Shown here: positions 46,997 through 58,787 of the stretch, piece after piece | Layout of the letters: every line of letters starts with the position of its first letter | Position numbering within the stretch: position 1 is the stretch's first letter | NCBI RefSeq assembly: GCF_001625215.2 | Contig: NC_030385.2 | Span: 45,471,598-45,535,597 of the forward strand | Direction: 5' to 3' | Length of the DNA stretch: 64,000 nt | From: Daucus carota subsp. sativus | Taxonomy: Eukaryota; Streptophyta; Magnoliopsida; Apiales; Apiaceae | The notes under the pieces: generated by a model | Seen by the model: the letters and a program-made list of their open reading frames with translations, nothing else | What the model was told of the DNA's origin: nothing | Database searches by the model: none | Program-made: the position numbers and the translations under genes

Positions 46997-48789
46997 AACC
47001 GAGAAACACATAAATGATGAGTTCAGAACCGAAACTGACCACACCAGGACAAGCAGACACATTCTTAATCACATTAACTAACACTCACGTCTTGTAATAA
47101 TCAGATGCTTAACGAATTACAAAAGGAAGATGCAATTAATTAATTAATCGTACAATTAATCAAAGAAGGAAACAGATGATGCATGCATGTATCAATTCAG
47201 CAATCACATCCATCCGTCACGATCGAAGCAAAGGAAGAAGCTGGTAAAAATAAGACAGACGGCTCATGCATTTTCGCAAAGATGATGGACAAGCAAGCAA
47301 GAGCTCAAAATTAACTATCTCTTCGACCAGTCCCTTTCTCTCTTTCACTGCCTCCCTGTCTTGTGCATCTTTTCAAGTTTGCCAAAGCCTTCTTCCAAGT
47401 GTACGAGTACCTTTTCCCAGTTTCATTGCCCCCAAACAACTTATACTCCTTTCCATATAGGTCTCCAGGAGCGTATTTGCATGGGCTTGTATCTCTGGAA
47501 TTTAAGTCATTTTCGATTATAAACTGAAGATATGTGTTTATATAATAAATCAAAGTCAATTTAAATTTAAAAATAATTAAAGTTAGAAGTCAATAGAATT
47601 TATATTTTTAGTTAATTTTCTTTTTTAGTAATGATCAATTCCAAAGTAAAATAAATAATCCATCAAATTTATTTTTTTAATAATTTATAAATTATCAGTA
47701 ACATAAATACTTAAATAAATAATTTAAAATGAGCCAGCCTGACTTGTTTTGAAAAAATCCGGATTTTTTTCCCGATCTGGATCCGGCTCGAACAGATGTT
47801 TTGTGCATCTCTAAATCACTATCCAGTCTGGTCTGTTGTGTAATTCTTAAATAATATTTATTTATATTTAAACAAGATTATTATTATAATCGCACACGAA
47901 GTTTGAGTTTGGATTCACAATTTTCTAAAGAATCAAACTGGAGCATACAAGGATTTTGACCTAAAAATGGATTTAATTATCTCTGTTATTTTTAGGGATT
48001 TCGATTCTCATTCTCTAAATTATAAGATGGACACTGATATCTTATTTCTCCAATATCATTCACGATCCACTTAGCAGGGCCCGTTTCTAAATACTTTAGC
48101 TAATGGCCCAAACCGTACTATTGGGTTAACTTTCATGAAGTTATTTTCATGTCCTCTTGGTTTGTGTTCTATGTTTTGGTTATTAACAGTTTAGCCCTTA
48201 AATTTGTTGAAATGGACACATATCTTCTCAAACAAAAAATATCTTACATTTGTACAAATTGACCCATTTCCGTTGAGCTCAGACTGAATTTTGTCAGCAA
48301 AATACTGAAAAGAGGCCCTTTGAATTATAAATATTAATAATATGATCCCATAATATTTTTTTTAAATGGTGCATATGAATATCATAAAAAATCAATTATA
48401 CTAGTTAAAACAGGCTGTAATATAGAAAATATTTATATTTCAACGAAAGTTAAATGAATAATGTATATATTGATAACAAAGTGTTTGTTTGACAGCACTG
48501 CTCAACGCTGGATAGTAAAAAGGTGGGGCTCAAAACTATTTTACTGTATGGGTACTACGGCAGTATTTCGATTTTTTCATATTTTGAGTTATAATATAAA
48601 AAATAATAATTTTGGGCAGATTTGTTATAAAATCTGTGATAGGTTCTTACAAACACTGAATACTAATTTTTAACATATTTTTTCAAAAAAGAAAAAATAT
48701 TTTCAAATTTATCAAATACTTTTTATATGTTTTTCAATGAACCTTACTACTTAGGAACTTGCATATATGATCAGATGATGGTAACTAAA
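46997..48789. other. Gene-poor stretch with one candidate exon
   Basis: AT-rich sequence apart from the weak candidate exon at 47311-47510. A GGATCCGG-like motif occurs near 47775. Nothing else recognised. Confidence 0.4.
47311..47510 (-). CDS. Orphan candidate terminal exon, unrecognised
   Basis: On the minus strand the acceptor TTCCAG ends near 47499, followed by an open frame that includes SPCKYAPGDLYGKEYKLFGG and, later, RYSYTWKKALANLKRC, then TAG. The composition is protein-like and the GC content is above its surroundings. No upstream exons were found on the minus strand before the transposon nest and I do not recognise the family. It could be a gene fragment, the end of a gene broken by insertions, or chance. 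Confidence 0.22.
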
Positions 48790-49159
48790 TACTCCCTCCG
48801 TTTCAATTTACATGTCCACTTCGAAGAAATTTTTTTGTTTCAAATTACTTGTCCACTTCAACTTTCAATGCAAAATCATATTTCCAAAGTTAATTCTACT
48901 CCACATATCTCTTATTTATATTTCCTAGATCAATCCCACTCCACATATTTTGATCATTTAATGCAATTAATTTATGAACAACAACTTTTCTTAAACTGTG
49001 TGATTTTTTTAAGGGCTTGGCTAACCTGTGCCCTCAGGGCACAGGTTAAGAGCATTTATTACTTCTAGTTTTTTGTATATCATGCATTACAACTGGATAC
49101 ACATTAACTACTCATCAATAAATTCAAATGCTCATATTTATAAAAGTATATTTGATATT

Positions 49160-52100
49160 TGTAACGACCTCAAATTTCAAGTACGTAATTACGCAATTAT
49201 TTATTTAATTATTCAATTTTGCTCAAGTCAATGATTTAAGATATTAAATATTTGTTTCAGATTATTTTAAGAGCGAAAAATAATAGTCAAGATGGTATGA
49301 TAATTTTTTAAGGGCGCGAATTTATTCTGACGACTAGATATTAGTTAATAAGCGTCCGATAAATATAGATCGATAGTTAGTAGCGACGCGGGATTAACGC
49401 GAAAAGTTGTATATAATATATGTATATATATATATATATATATAAAGAAAAAAAAAATCAATAGGACTTGGATTTATAAATAAATAAGATTTATGTCCTT
49501 GTTAGTAAATATGGTAGACTTTTTCTTATAAAAAGCTTAAAGAAATACCAAATTAAGCATAATGAATAACTTAGAGAGAGAAAGCTCAAGAGAGAGAAGT
49601 GATAGCTAAGAAGGAAAGCAGGAAATTGAGAATGAAATCATGAGGAATTAATAAAAGTTTCAAGCCTAATTAAGGTATAAATTCATCACGCTCCATCTAA
49701 ATTTACTACAAGATATATTAAGTGTTTTGTGTCTGCACCATATTCACAAGACCACACACAGGACTGTAACTTTCTTTTTACTGCTATATTCACTAATTTA
49801 GTAGGAGATGTGGATGTGTTTTTGCTCAAATTGTATATTTACATATATAAGTATGATTTACCCCAAAACTCTCAAAAATTAGGGTTAGGGTTCTTAGGAT
49901 AAATTGGGGCTTTTGTTGATTTGATTGTTGTTTGATGAGATTGGATGAGGGATTAAGTTGGGAAGGCTGAGTAGAGCAAATCGGAGGAGGGATCTCAAGT
50001 AAAGGAGGTCGGCGCCCCGCTGCGGCCACCCGCCAGCGGCGGCCTCCGGCGTCGGCGGAAGGGCACAATGAAGAACGGTGAGGAGTGGATTGTGCACGTA
50101 TGGGATGAAAGAGGTTTGTACGGGTGAGGAATGGGTAGAGCTCCTCTGCCATGTCGGTGGTGGCGGCGGAGCGCAATGGAGCAGAAGAGAATGTGAGAGA
50201 GAGAGAGGAGGGAGAGGGTCGTGCAGTGGTGAAACCGCCGGAGAGATTCCGGCCGGCGGTGGGTGAGGGAGGAGAAGGTAGGATGAGGGAGATGAAGGAG
50301 GGGCAGTTTGGTAATTTGATTGTTAATGGGTTCTGATAGTTAGTCTGCTGGGTAAGAATTTGTTTCCGGATTGTAAATTAAATTACGTATTTGGATTCCT
50401 TGCGAAAAAATGGATGGAATAGACTTTTGAAGCGTTGAAAACGGATTAGGAATGAGGGAGATATTAGCGGTCAAAGTTTCACCATTAGAGTTGACTTCGG
50501 GGAGAGAGAAAGTGTTGGTGGGTGTGAGGAAGATGATGATGATGTGGCAGTTTCTGATTGGGTAGAATATTAAAAATTAGTATTTAATTAATTTGAGGGA
50601 TTAAATAATAGAATGAGTAAAAGTGTAAAATATGAGAGTTTAAGTAAATGATTTTGCGGATTTAATGGTGTAGTCTAATTTTGGATTCGAGAAATATTAA
50701 ATAAAATTCTACATTGTGTGATTTAGTAAATAATTAATGAATTTATGGATATGGTTAATGAATTGGTTGAGGCAATTTAGAGTAAGTGAGATTTTGGGAA
50801 ATCGATATAATAATAAGAATGGAACAAGTTAGAGAAATTTATGTGGATTATTGTCGCGAATAAATAAATTATAAGTAGGGATTTATAATACAACATTTAA
50901 AGATTTTGATTAACAAATGATTCAAGTGGATTACTTAGATTAATAATAGGGATGTCATTATTTAATTGAAGTCAATTATTCGAGGATTTAAGGGATAATC
51001 GATAGAAAAGAGGGATAAGATAAAAATAATCTAAATATTATCAAAAAGGGGAGCTATAAATTATGAATTTATAATAGATTAATCGAGATTATTATTTAAA
51101 GTGGAAATTACTAAATTTGTTATTTCATGTGGTATAGAATATTTATTATCCGGAAGGCGAGCTCAATTATCCAAATTGAGACAGGAATATTTTTATTTAC
51201 CAAAGGAAGCCAGGCAAGTTCACTTAATTCCTTCTCTTGATGTGCCAAAGTTGTGTTATTGATTTATCAAATGTGATTATGTCTGATAATTGATTCTATG
51301 CTTGAAACCCGATACTTTAATATATTTGAATATTTCGAGAAGATCGGGGAGAGACGGACACTAGAAGATTTGACATTTGTTCATATTATTATTAAAACAA
51401 ACTTTCTTAGTTATCCAAGTCCACTCATTGTTCTGGGTTGACTCAGTATTTTGGAAAACCAGAAATACCATTAATTTTCAAATGTTTAACCTATCATACT
51501 TTTTGAAATGATTATTCTATTATGAAATCTTTGCCTCGTTACAGAATTCATATTCAATATTTGAATACAACCTTGCTCGCAATTGAGAAGTCTAGTTCAT
51601 ATCTTTGAGTTATTGTTTCAATACGAACATAATTCAATTGAATTGTTCCAACCCTTGATTATTCGCTAATATTGCTACTTTGGTTGTCGAGATCCCTATC
51701 TTTTGATTCGCTCTTTCTTATGAAGTTTGATGAACCCGATGTTCTCTTCAAATAGCTTATTATTCCTTCTATACACCTTAAGGTGGATAAACTGCTTGAT
51801 TATTGATTTCCTCTTATGTTTCCTTATTCTCGTTCAATCTGTTAAACTTCTATTCTTTAATTAGAACAATGATTAATCGATTTTATACAAGGCTCGTTAA
51901 CCATGTTCGGTTCTATGTTATTGTTATGGGATGTTATGATCGGATTACTTGTCTTCATAATCCGAGAGGTATTAAATTCTGAATTGTGAGGATGCATTTG
52001 TTCGCATTCTTGTGAGAAAGGGGAAGATTTATTCAATATGAAGTGTGCCAATTTGTACTCGAGGGATGAATTTAATAAACTGGTCAACACGAATGATTTG

Positions 52101-52717
52101 CATTCGTGGAAGTGGTGGAAAATGTAAATTCTCTATGTGGGGTAAATTTGAGGGTTGAAAATGATAACCCTTATGCTAGCAAAGTGTGGAATTTGTGGGT
52201 GGCGCCATTCGACAGTCGCGATCAGGCTGCGAGGGCGACACAGGGTGGTACTCGCTCAATGGCGGTGATCGAGCCTTGTGTGAGACCACTGGGATGGAGA
52301 CCAGTAATTGATATTTTATTCTTTCTTGAACTCTGTATGTGTGTTTGATTGCAGCATTTCCTTTGAATCTGCTTTATTGACCTGTGTAAATCCTTTTGTG
52401 ATTTATCTTGTGATGATTTGTGTCATAGTGGACTTGCTGAGCATTCAATTGCTCATACTTGCAATTCTTTATTTTCTCTAAACAGTAAAGACAGAATAAT
52501 GCACGATTGAGAAGAATAATCCGGAAGCGCACAATAGCACGAACAAGGACAAGGCGTGAGGCTGTGGCAAGACGAAGGGTGGGAAGACTTGTTCCCGTGA
52601 CGAGGATAAGTTTAATATCGACCTTGGACTTGTGGGGCAAGGTATGCAATGTAAAACAGGTATGTTGAAGGGGTGTGACGGTCTAGATCTGAGGGATACG
52701 GATCTGGGGGCGTTACA
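49160..52717 (+). repeat. 5' LTR of the gypsy element, 3,558 bp
   Basis: TG...CA ended. Contains a TATAAAA box at 49527-49533, a (TA)n run near 49422-49442, a telobox-like TTAGGGTTAGGGTT near 49880, and a GC-rich island (about 50000-50290) in otherwise AT-rich sequence. Differences from the 3' LTR that I could see are G/A at 51156, T/G at 51758, A/G at 52283 and a 4-bp shift in the (TA)n run. Confidence 0.92.
49527..49533 (+). promoter_or_regulatory. Putative TATA box of the 5' LTR
   Basis: TATAAAA in the 5' part of the LTR, with pyrimidine-rich sequence before it and a GA-rich tract about 40 bp after. The same site in the 3' LTR is at 59151-59157, where a MITE follows within 40 bp. Confidence 0.4.
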
Positions 52718-52721
52718 GATT

Positions 52722-52733
52722 TGGTATCAGAGC
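52722..52733 (+). other. Primer-binding site (initiator Met tRNA)
   Basis: TGGTATCAGAGC, complementary to the 3' end of plant initiator Met tRNA, begins 4 bases after the 5' LTR, as in many plant gypsy and copia elements. Confidence 0.9.
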
Positions 52734-54733
52734 TGTGTTATATTCTTAGGACACAGGAAACCTAGGAATATAACGAGAGAGTGAGACAATAATACAAGAG
52801 ATAAGATATACGTATATGATAGTTATACATCTACGAGAGCAGGCTAGGGTATACATGAAACCCAGAAATCTTTAGTGGGACATCAAACCCCATAGTTATG
52901 ATTACACATATGTGTATACAAGTATCTTTAAGATAAGAAACTTAAGGTGGCATTGCTTAATTATCCGTAAAGATGTTAATATCCAGTTTTCTTCGAGGAC
53001 ACCCTTTTACACCCTATCCTTATGAATAATATTGGTAGTGTCGCATCAGAAGAAATTATGATTACTGATGGTAATTCAGGGAACACGAATCATTGAGCCT
53101 TCACCATTTGAGATTATTGGTTACCTAACCTATTAGTTACCTAGTATTTATTGCTATGCCAGATGGATAGGCATCAATTCTACCTCATAAATTTTTGTCA
53201 GAAATAACCTCTACAATATCATTGACTACCCAGATATTTACCTCCATATCTTGTTCTTTTATTACCTATATCATAGGGTAGATATGATCAAGTGATTGTT
53301 GGATATACTTAGACACTATCAGCTGACTTTTCCAAAGGCTACATCATTCTCTTTTGATTCCACTAAGATGTTGACTCCTGATCGGTACCAATTCGAGTTC
53401 CATACCTTTATCAACTCCACCTCTATTGTCGAGATTCTTTTCTCATATTTTGCAATTTTCCGCCCATACATATATATTCATATACCAAGCCATGAGCTCG
53501 AATGTTACAACCAGAGATTTCTACCCCCAAAGACTTCTGCTCCCATCTCATGTTATATTAAGATAACGATCTTTCTATTACAAGGTTCCTTGTTTTCTAC
53601 TTTGAAACTGTTTTATCAATTTCTGTTCCAATTTCCACATCAATCTCAACACCAAATTTTTATTCTAACACCAATCAGTTCAAGTTCTTTTTATGCTCCA
53701 TATGTTGGGAGCGAGACAGTACCATTCTCGGCACACTTCACATTGTATGATAGTATGAGATGTTATCGAACTATTACTTTGAGTTTTAGTTTTTAATGAC
53801 GTATTGTTGGGGATACGAGAATTATATATTTGTTCAGGAGAGCTCGGATTCCTGGCTCGGGTAATTATGATAAAGGAATCTATCAAATAGTTATTTATGT
53901 ATTCGAGAGACTTCGGATAGATATTCAACAGACTTTGTCGACGAGCTTCGGACACATTGGAGCCATTGTTGTTTATTGAAAATTACAAGAATTTTGGTAT
54001 AAAGTTACAAAGATATTCAAACATCGACGGTTCGGATTTCTTTGGTATAATTTGATCTTTTGTAAGATAAAATGTATAATTTATGAGCATCTCAAGTTCT
54101 ATTTATGTTGTATATGATTCATGACTATTGACATTGTACGGTAACGAGCATGAGAGCCTTGCATTTCCTTATTATTACAATGCAGATTCGTACATAAGAT
54201 CTTTCGAGCAAATAGGGATGTAGCTAGACATCTTATTACCCATGATTAAATTAATACCTTAGTGCTTATTAGGACAGTTGTGTCTTCGGATAATGACAAA
54301 ATGGTCCTCGAACTTTGTGTGCATATGATGAAGACCAGCGGAAATGGACAGTTTTATTTTTGAGATGACTTATGCATGATCTTTTGTACTTAAAAATTGT
54401 TCAATCCTTGAGCGCGATATCTTGTATCACCTTTTTATTAAAAAGCTTTCACATACCTACCTCTTTTCAAAACCGCTTTTATTTCTAAAACCACATATCT
54501 TTTGCTAATAAATGTGAAACTTTGGGCATGTTGATATACTTCCTTGAACAATTATTAAACCTTAACTGTTTTTACCATCTACCCTTTGTTTCATAGACAA
54601 AACCCTTGTTAAACATCTATTAAACAATTTTACACCATTATAAACAGTTGCTATATTTTGCATTCTTGCATTTCAAATAAACCTCTACACCATGTGATAG
54701 TAACCTATTTTGTTCCTCTCTTATAGAAACAAT
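52734..54733 (+). other. Long untranslated leader of the gypsy element
   Basis: About 2 kb between the primer site and the first gag-like ATG at 54734. AT-rich and without a recognisable protein domain; the 166-codon frame at 53296 starts at TTG and has no domain signature. Confidence 0.5.
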
Positions 54734-57700
54734 ATGGACTCTGAAATTGGTCAACACCAAAAAAAAAAAAAAAAAAAAAAAAAAAACCACCAGAGAATAT
54801 TCCAGCCAATCCTGATCTGATTAAAACGCTCCTTGATCTCTTACAACAACATGCTCCAAACCTATCAACCCATACTAACGAAGCATCAATCGACCAACCA
54901 CCTAAATCATTTGTTATATTTTAAAAAAAAAAAAAACTTTTAAGTTTATACACCCCATGAGTTGAAAGAAACCATGGATCCTATTGAGGCTAGGACCTGG
55001 TTGAAAGAAATTTAAAAAGGGATTTTGAGATTGTGGGAGTTGAGGATGATAAGGAAAACTCTATTTGGCAATATATGTGTTAAACATGTAAGCTAACTAT
55101 TGGACGCTAAAATGGGTCTAGAAGGGACTAGTTTTATGACGTGGGAATGCTTTACGAAATTGTTCCTATAGAAACATTTTCCTAAATACTATGAGAATCA
55201 TGTAACTTAGATTCTGATTATGAAGCTAAATTTACATAACTTGCGAGGTTCGTACAACACTATGTTGATACTAATGAAAAGAGAGCCCGACGTTTTCAAC
55301 AAGTATTGAAACCCTGGATCCTGAGCAGCGTAGCTATTTTGAACTTAACAATTATACGACTCTCGTTCAGAAGACTGCTATCGTAGAAAGCGAGAGTGAG
55401 CTATGCAACCGTGAAAAGAATGGCAAGAAATGGAGGGCACCATAACCTGATCATATCCTAGGAAAGAAGATATGTGACTAGAATATTTAGAAACTTTTTA
55501 TTAAAAGGCTATTCAACAAGTATGGAACACTTCAAATCAGAAATCGAGTAAGCCGCGGAGGGAATCAAAGGTTCAGGCCTCCACAAATTTCAAATCTACT
55601 TCAAGGAGGAACACTATTACCAGAATGCAAAACATATGGGAAGAGGCATTCATTTCCATGCTATCAGGAATCTACATTTGTTTTATCCGCGATCAGAAAA
55701 GACATTATGATTCAAAATGCAAATAGAAAGCTGTTACTCGATTCAACTCTCAAAAGATGGGCCACGTGGCCAGGGATTGTCGAGCGCGACGTAAAGAAAA
55801 CGCTATTCTGAGATTATCAATACCTATAGAAAGAAGCAAGCCAATATCGTGCACCTTTAATGTGACAATGAAAGACGCTATAGTCGATGACGACATTATT
55901 TCATGTACGCTTATAATAAATCCTTAAGATGCTTGTGTGTTGATTGCTTCCGGCGCTATCAAATATTGTATTTTGTAAATTTTATGCAAAAAGTTGGGAA
56001 TTGTTCCGATACCTCTAGAAGAATCTACGAATGTGGAAATAGCGAATCAGGATGTGAATTATGTGGATCAAGTGTATCCTAGTTGTCAAGTAACGATTCA
56101 AAATAAATTTTCAAAGTAGATTTAATTCATTTTAATTTAGGGGAGTTTGACGTGATATTTAGAATGGAATGGTTAACGAGTTATGACGCTCAAATTTATT
56201 GTAGACGAAAATGTATACGTGATAATAGTGGAAAGAGAGTGATTGTAAAAAGTGAAAAGCAAGATAAGAAAATTTTGATCATGATATAATCCGATGTCAG
56301 GCCTATTTGGCGCACGTGATAGATACAAAGATATAAAGTACTAAAATGGAAGAAACCTCAATGGTAAATGAGTATATGAATGTGTTTTTTAAGAGTTACC
56401 GAGATTACCCCAAATAGGGAGATTGAGTCCACTAGAGTCCTTGTGCCAAGTACTGAACCTATATCAAGAGCTCCCTATAGAATGGTACCAACATAAATGA
56501 AAGAGTCAGCAACAAGAATTATTAGAAAAGGAGTTATTAGGCCAAGTGTATCCTCGTGAGGATTTGCGGTGTGGTTGTTAAGATTAAAGATGGAAGTATA
56601 AGGTTGTGTATTGAATTTAGGAAATTGATTAAGGGTGACAATTAAGAATAAGTATAATTTTCCAAGGATTGATGATTTGTTTGACCAATTGCAAGGAGCA
56701 ACTCACTTCTCTAAGATTGATATAAGATCTGGATACCATCGACTTAAATAATTAAGCCTGAAGATGTGCCTAGGACAACTTTAGAACCAGATATGAACAT
56801 TATGAGTTCTTAGTAATGCCTTTTGGATTAACCACTGCACATGTAGCCTTTATGGATCTTATGAATAGTGTATTCAAGAAATATTTGGATAAATTTGTGA
56901 TTATTTTTCTTGATGACATTCTGATTTACACTAAAACACGAAAAGAGGATGCAGAGCATCTAAGAAGCACATTGAAAAAAATTGAGGAAGGAAAACTTGT
57001 ATGTGAAAGTTTTAAAATGCGAGTTTTGGTTGGGGCATTACAATTTCATAGACATGTAGTTTCAAAGGATGGTATATCGGTAGACCCTGCAAAGATTGCA
57101 ACTCATTAACACGATTGGCCAGAAAGGGACAAAAGTTTGAATGGACGCCAAAGTGCGAGGAAATCTTTCGAAGAATTAAGAAAAGACTTACAACGACTAA
57201 TGTATTGGCGTTACCTGATGAAAGTGGCAACTTCTTGATTTATAGTGATGCGTCTCACAAAGGCTTACGATATGTATTGATGCAGCACGAGAAAGTAATT
57301 GCTTACGCCTTTAGACAACTAAAAGACTATGAGCTCGGGTATCCTACCCATGATTTAGAGTTAGCGGTGATTGTATTCGCATTAAAGACTTGGCAATATT
57401 GTCTATATGGTGAGAAATGTGAGATATAATTGACCGTAAGAGTTTGAAGTATTTGTTCACAAAAAAAAAATATATATATATATATATATTGAATATGAGG
57501 CAGAGAAGATGGTTAGAATTGATCAAATGTTACGATGTACCATTAGTTATTGACCTGGCAAAAGGAAATGTAGTGACGGATGCGCTAAGTCGAAAAGAAA
57601 GATCAAATATGCTAACCCTACCTTTAGAATTAAGAAAGGAAATAGAAAGTCTAAAGTTGGAAATAAAAATTTGAGTTTAGAAGGAGAAAGACTTTACGAG

Positions 57701-58770
57701 ATGTTGTTACAACCTGGAAAACTAGGGGAAAAAAAAAATTAAGAGATGTCAAGAGAAAGTGATGGAGAAGCAAATGAAGGAATTGACATAAGAAAAGATA
57801 CTATGTCTAGAGGATGAGAAAGGAATTCAGAGATTTGCTAATAGAATTTGGATTACTAGAGTATTGGAGTTGAAAGGGGAGATTCTGAGTGAAGCACATG
57901 ATTCAAAATATTATGTACCCCGAGAAGTATGAAAATGTATCAAGATCTTAAGAAACACAATTAGTGACCAAACATGAATAGGGAGATTGCAGATTGAGTA
58001 AGAGTTTGACTTGTCAAAGGATGAAAGAAGAGCACTAAAGATCAAGCGGATTAATACAATCTTTAGAGATTTCGGACTAAAAATACGAATGTAATATAAT
58101 GAATTATATTGTGGAGTTACTGTGAATCCGATCAATTATGATGCCATTTGGGTTATTATAGACAGACTCCCAAAATTAGTTCATTTCTACCAATTAGTAA
58201 AAAGTACACCATCGAATGACTGGTAAGTGTGTATCTAAAAAAATGGCGACTCGACATGGAGTCCCAGTAGCAATAATGAGATGTAGATGCAAGATTCACT
58301 TCGAGGTTCTACCGAACTTTTCAAGAATTGTATATGGATTAAGTTGGACCTAAGTACTGCTTATTATCCACAAATTGATGACATAGAGAAGGAACGATTC
58401 AAACAGTTGAGGAGATGTTAAAAGTTTGTTCGTTAGATTTCAAAGGGAAGTTGGGATTATCATTTGCTCTTAAGTGGAATTCGCTAGTAAAAACAGTTAT
58501 CATTCTAGGAGTGGGATACCTTCTGAAACCATATATGGTAGAAAATGTAGATCGCCACTTTGTTGGGATGAAGTTGAAAATAAGAATATTCTGGAACCAG
58601 TACAGACCATAGATTAAAAGTTTCAGGAGCTAAGGAATAAGAAAGTAAAGTTAGTTAAAGTGATATGGCAAAATCAAGCTGTAGATGAAGCAACATGAGA
58701 ATTAGAATACGAAATGAGGAGGAACCATCCTAAATTGTTAAGCGCTAGTCATGATTCCGAGGTCGGAATC
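54734..58770 (+). pseudogene. Broken gag-pol of the gypsy element
   Basis: Signs in order: a gag-like start at 54734 followed at once by a run of about 27 A; the second half of a CCHC zinc knuckle (GHVARDC) at 55760-55780; a protease active-site region at 55940-55957 where the catalytic Asp codon reads Ala (LIASGA); reverse transcriptase from about 56440 with the catalytic FLDD at 56906-56917 inside an open segment 56816-57109; RNase H at 57115-57429 (YSDASHKG); integrase pieces including HGVP near 58257 and YGRKCRSPLCWDE near 58531-58570; and a Tekay-like C-terminus near 58640-58740. Stops and frameshifts separate nearly all of these, so no functional polyprotein can be made. Confidence 0.88.
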
Positions 58771-58773
58771 CTT

Positions 58774-58787
58774 TAAGGAGGAGAGAC
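58774..58787 (+). other. Polypurine tract
   Basis: Purine-rich AAGGAGGAGAGA directly before the 3' LTR, the expected second-strand primer. Confidence 0.8.

Noticed and set aside
49874-49895. Telomere-like TTAGGGTTAGGG
   Set aside because: Only two units, not the plant TTTAGGG array; better read as a telobox-like promoter motif within the LTR.
49826-50336. Overlapping open frames on both strands inside the LTR GC-rich island (repeated at 59687-60197)
   Set aside because: They occur identically in both LTRs, lack domains or splice support, and result from GC-rich sequence poor in stop codons.
52106-52348. 80-codon plus-strand frame near the LTR end (also at 61967-62209)
   Set aside because: Part of the LTR; no domain, and one of the few LTR differences changes an Arg to Gly in it. 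No reason to call it a gene.
53296-53796. 166-codon frame in the retroelement leader
   Set aside because: Begins at TTG, has no recognisable domain and AT-driven composition.
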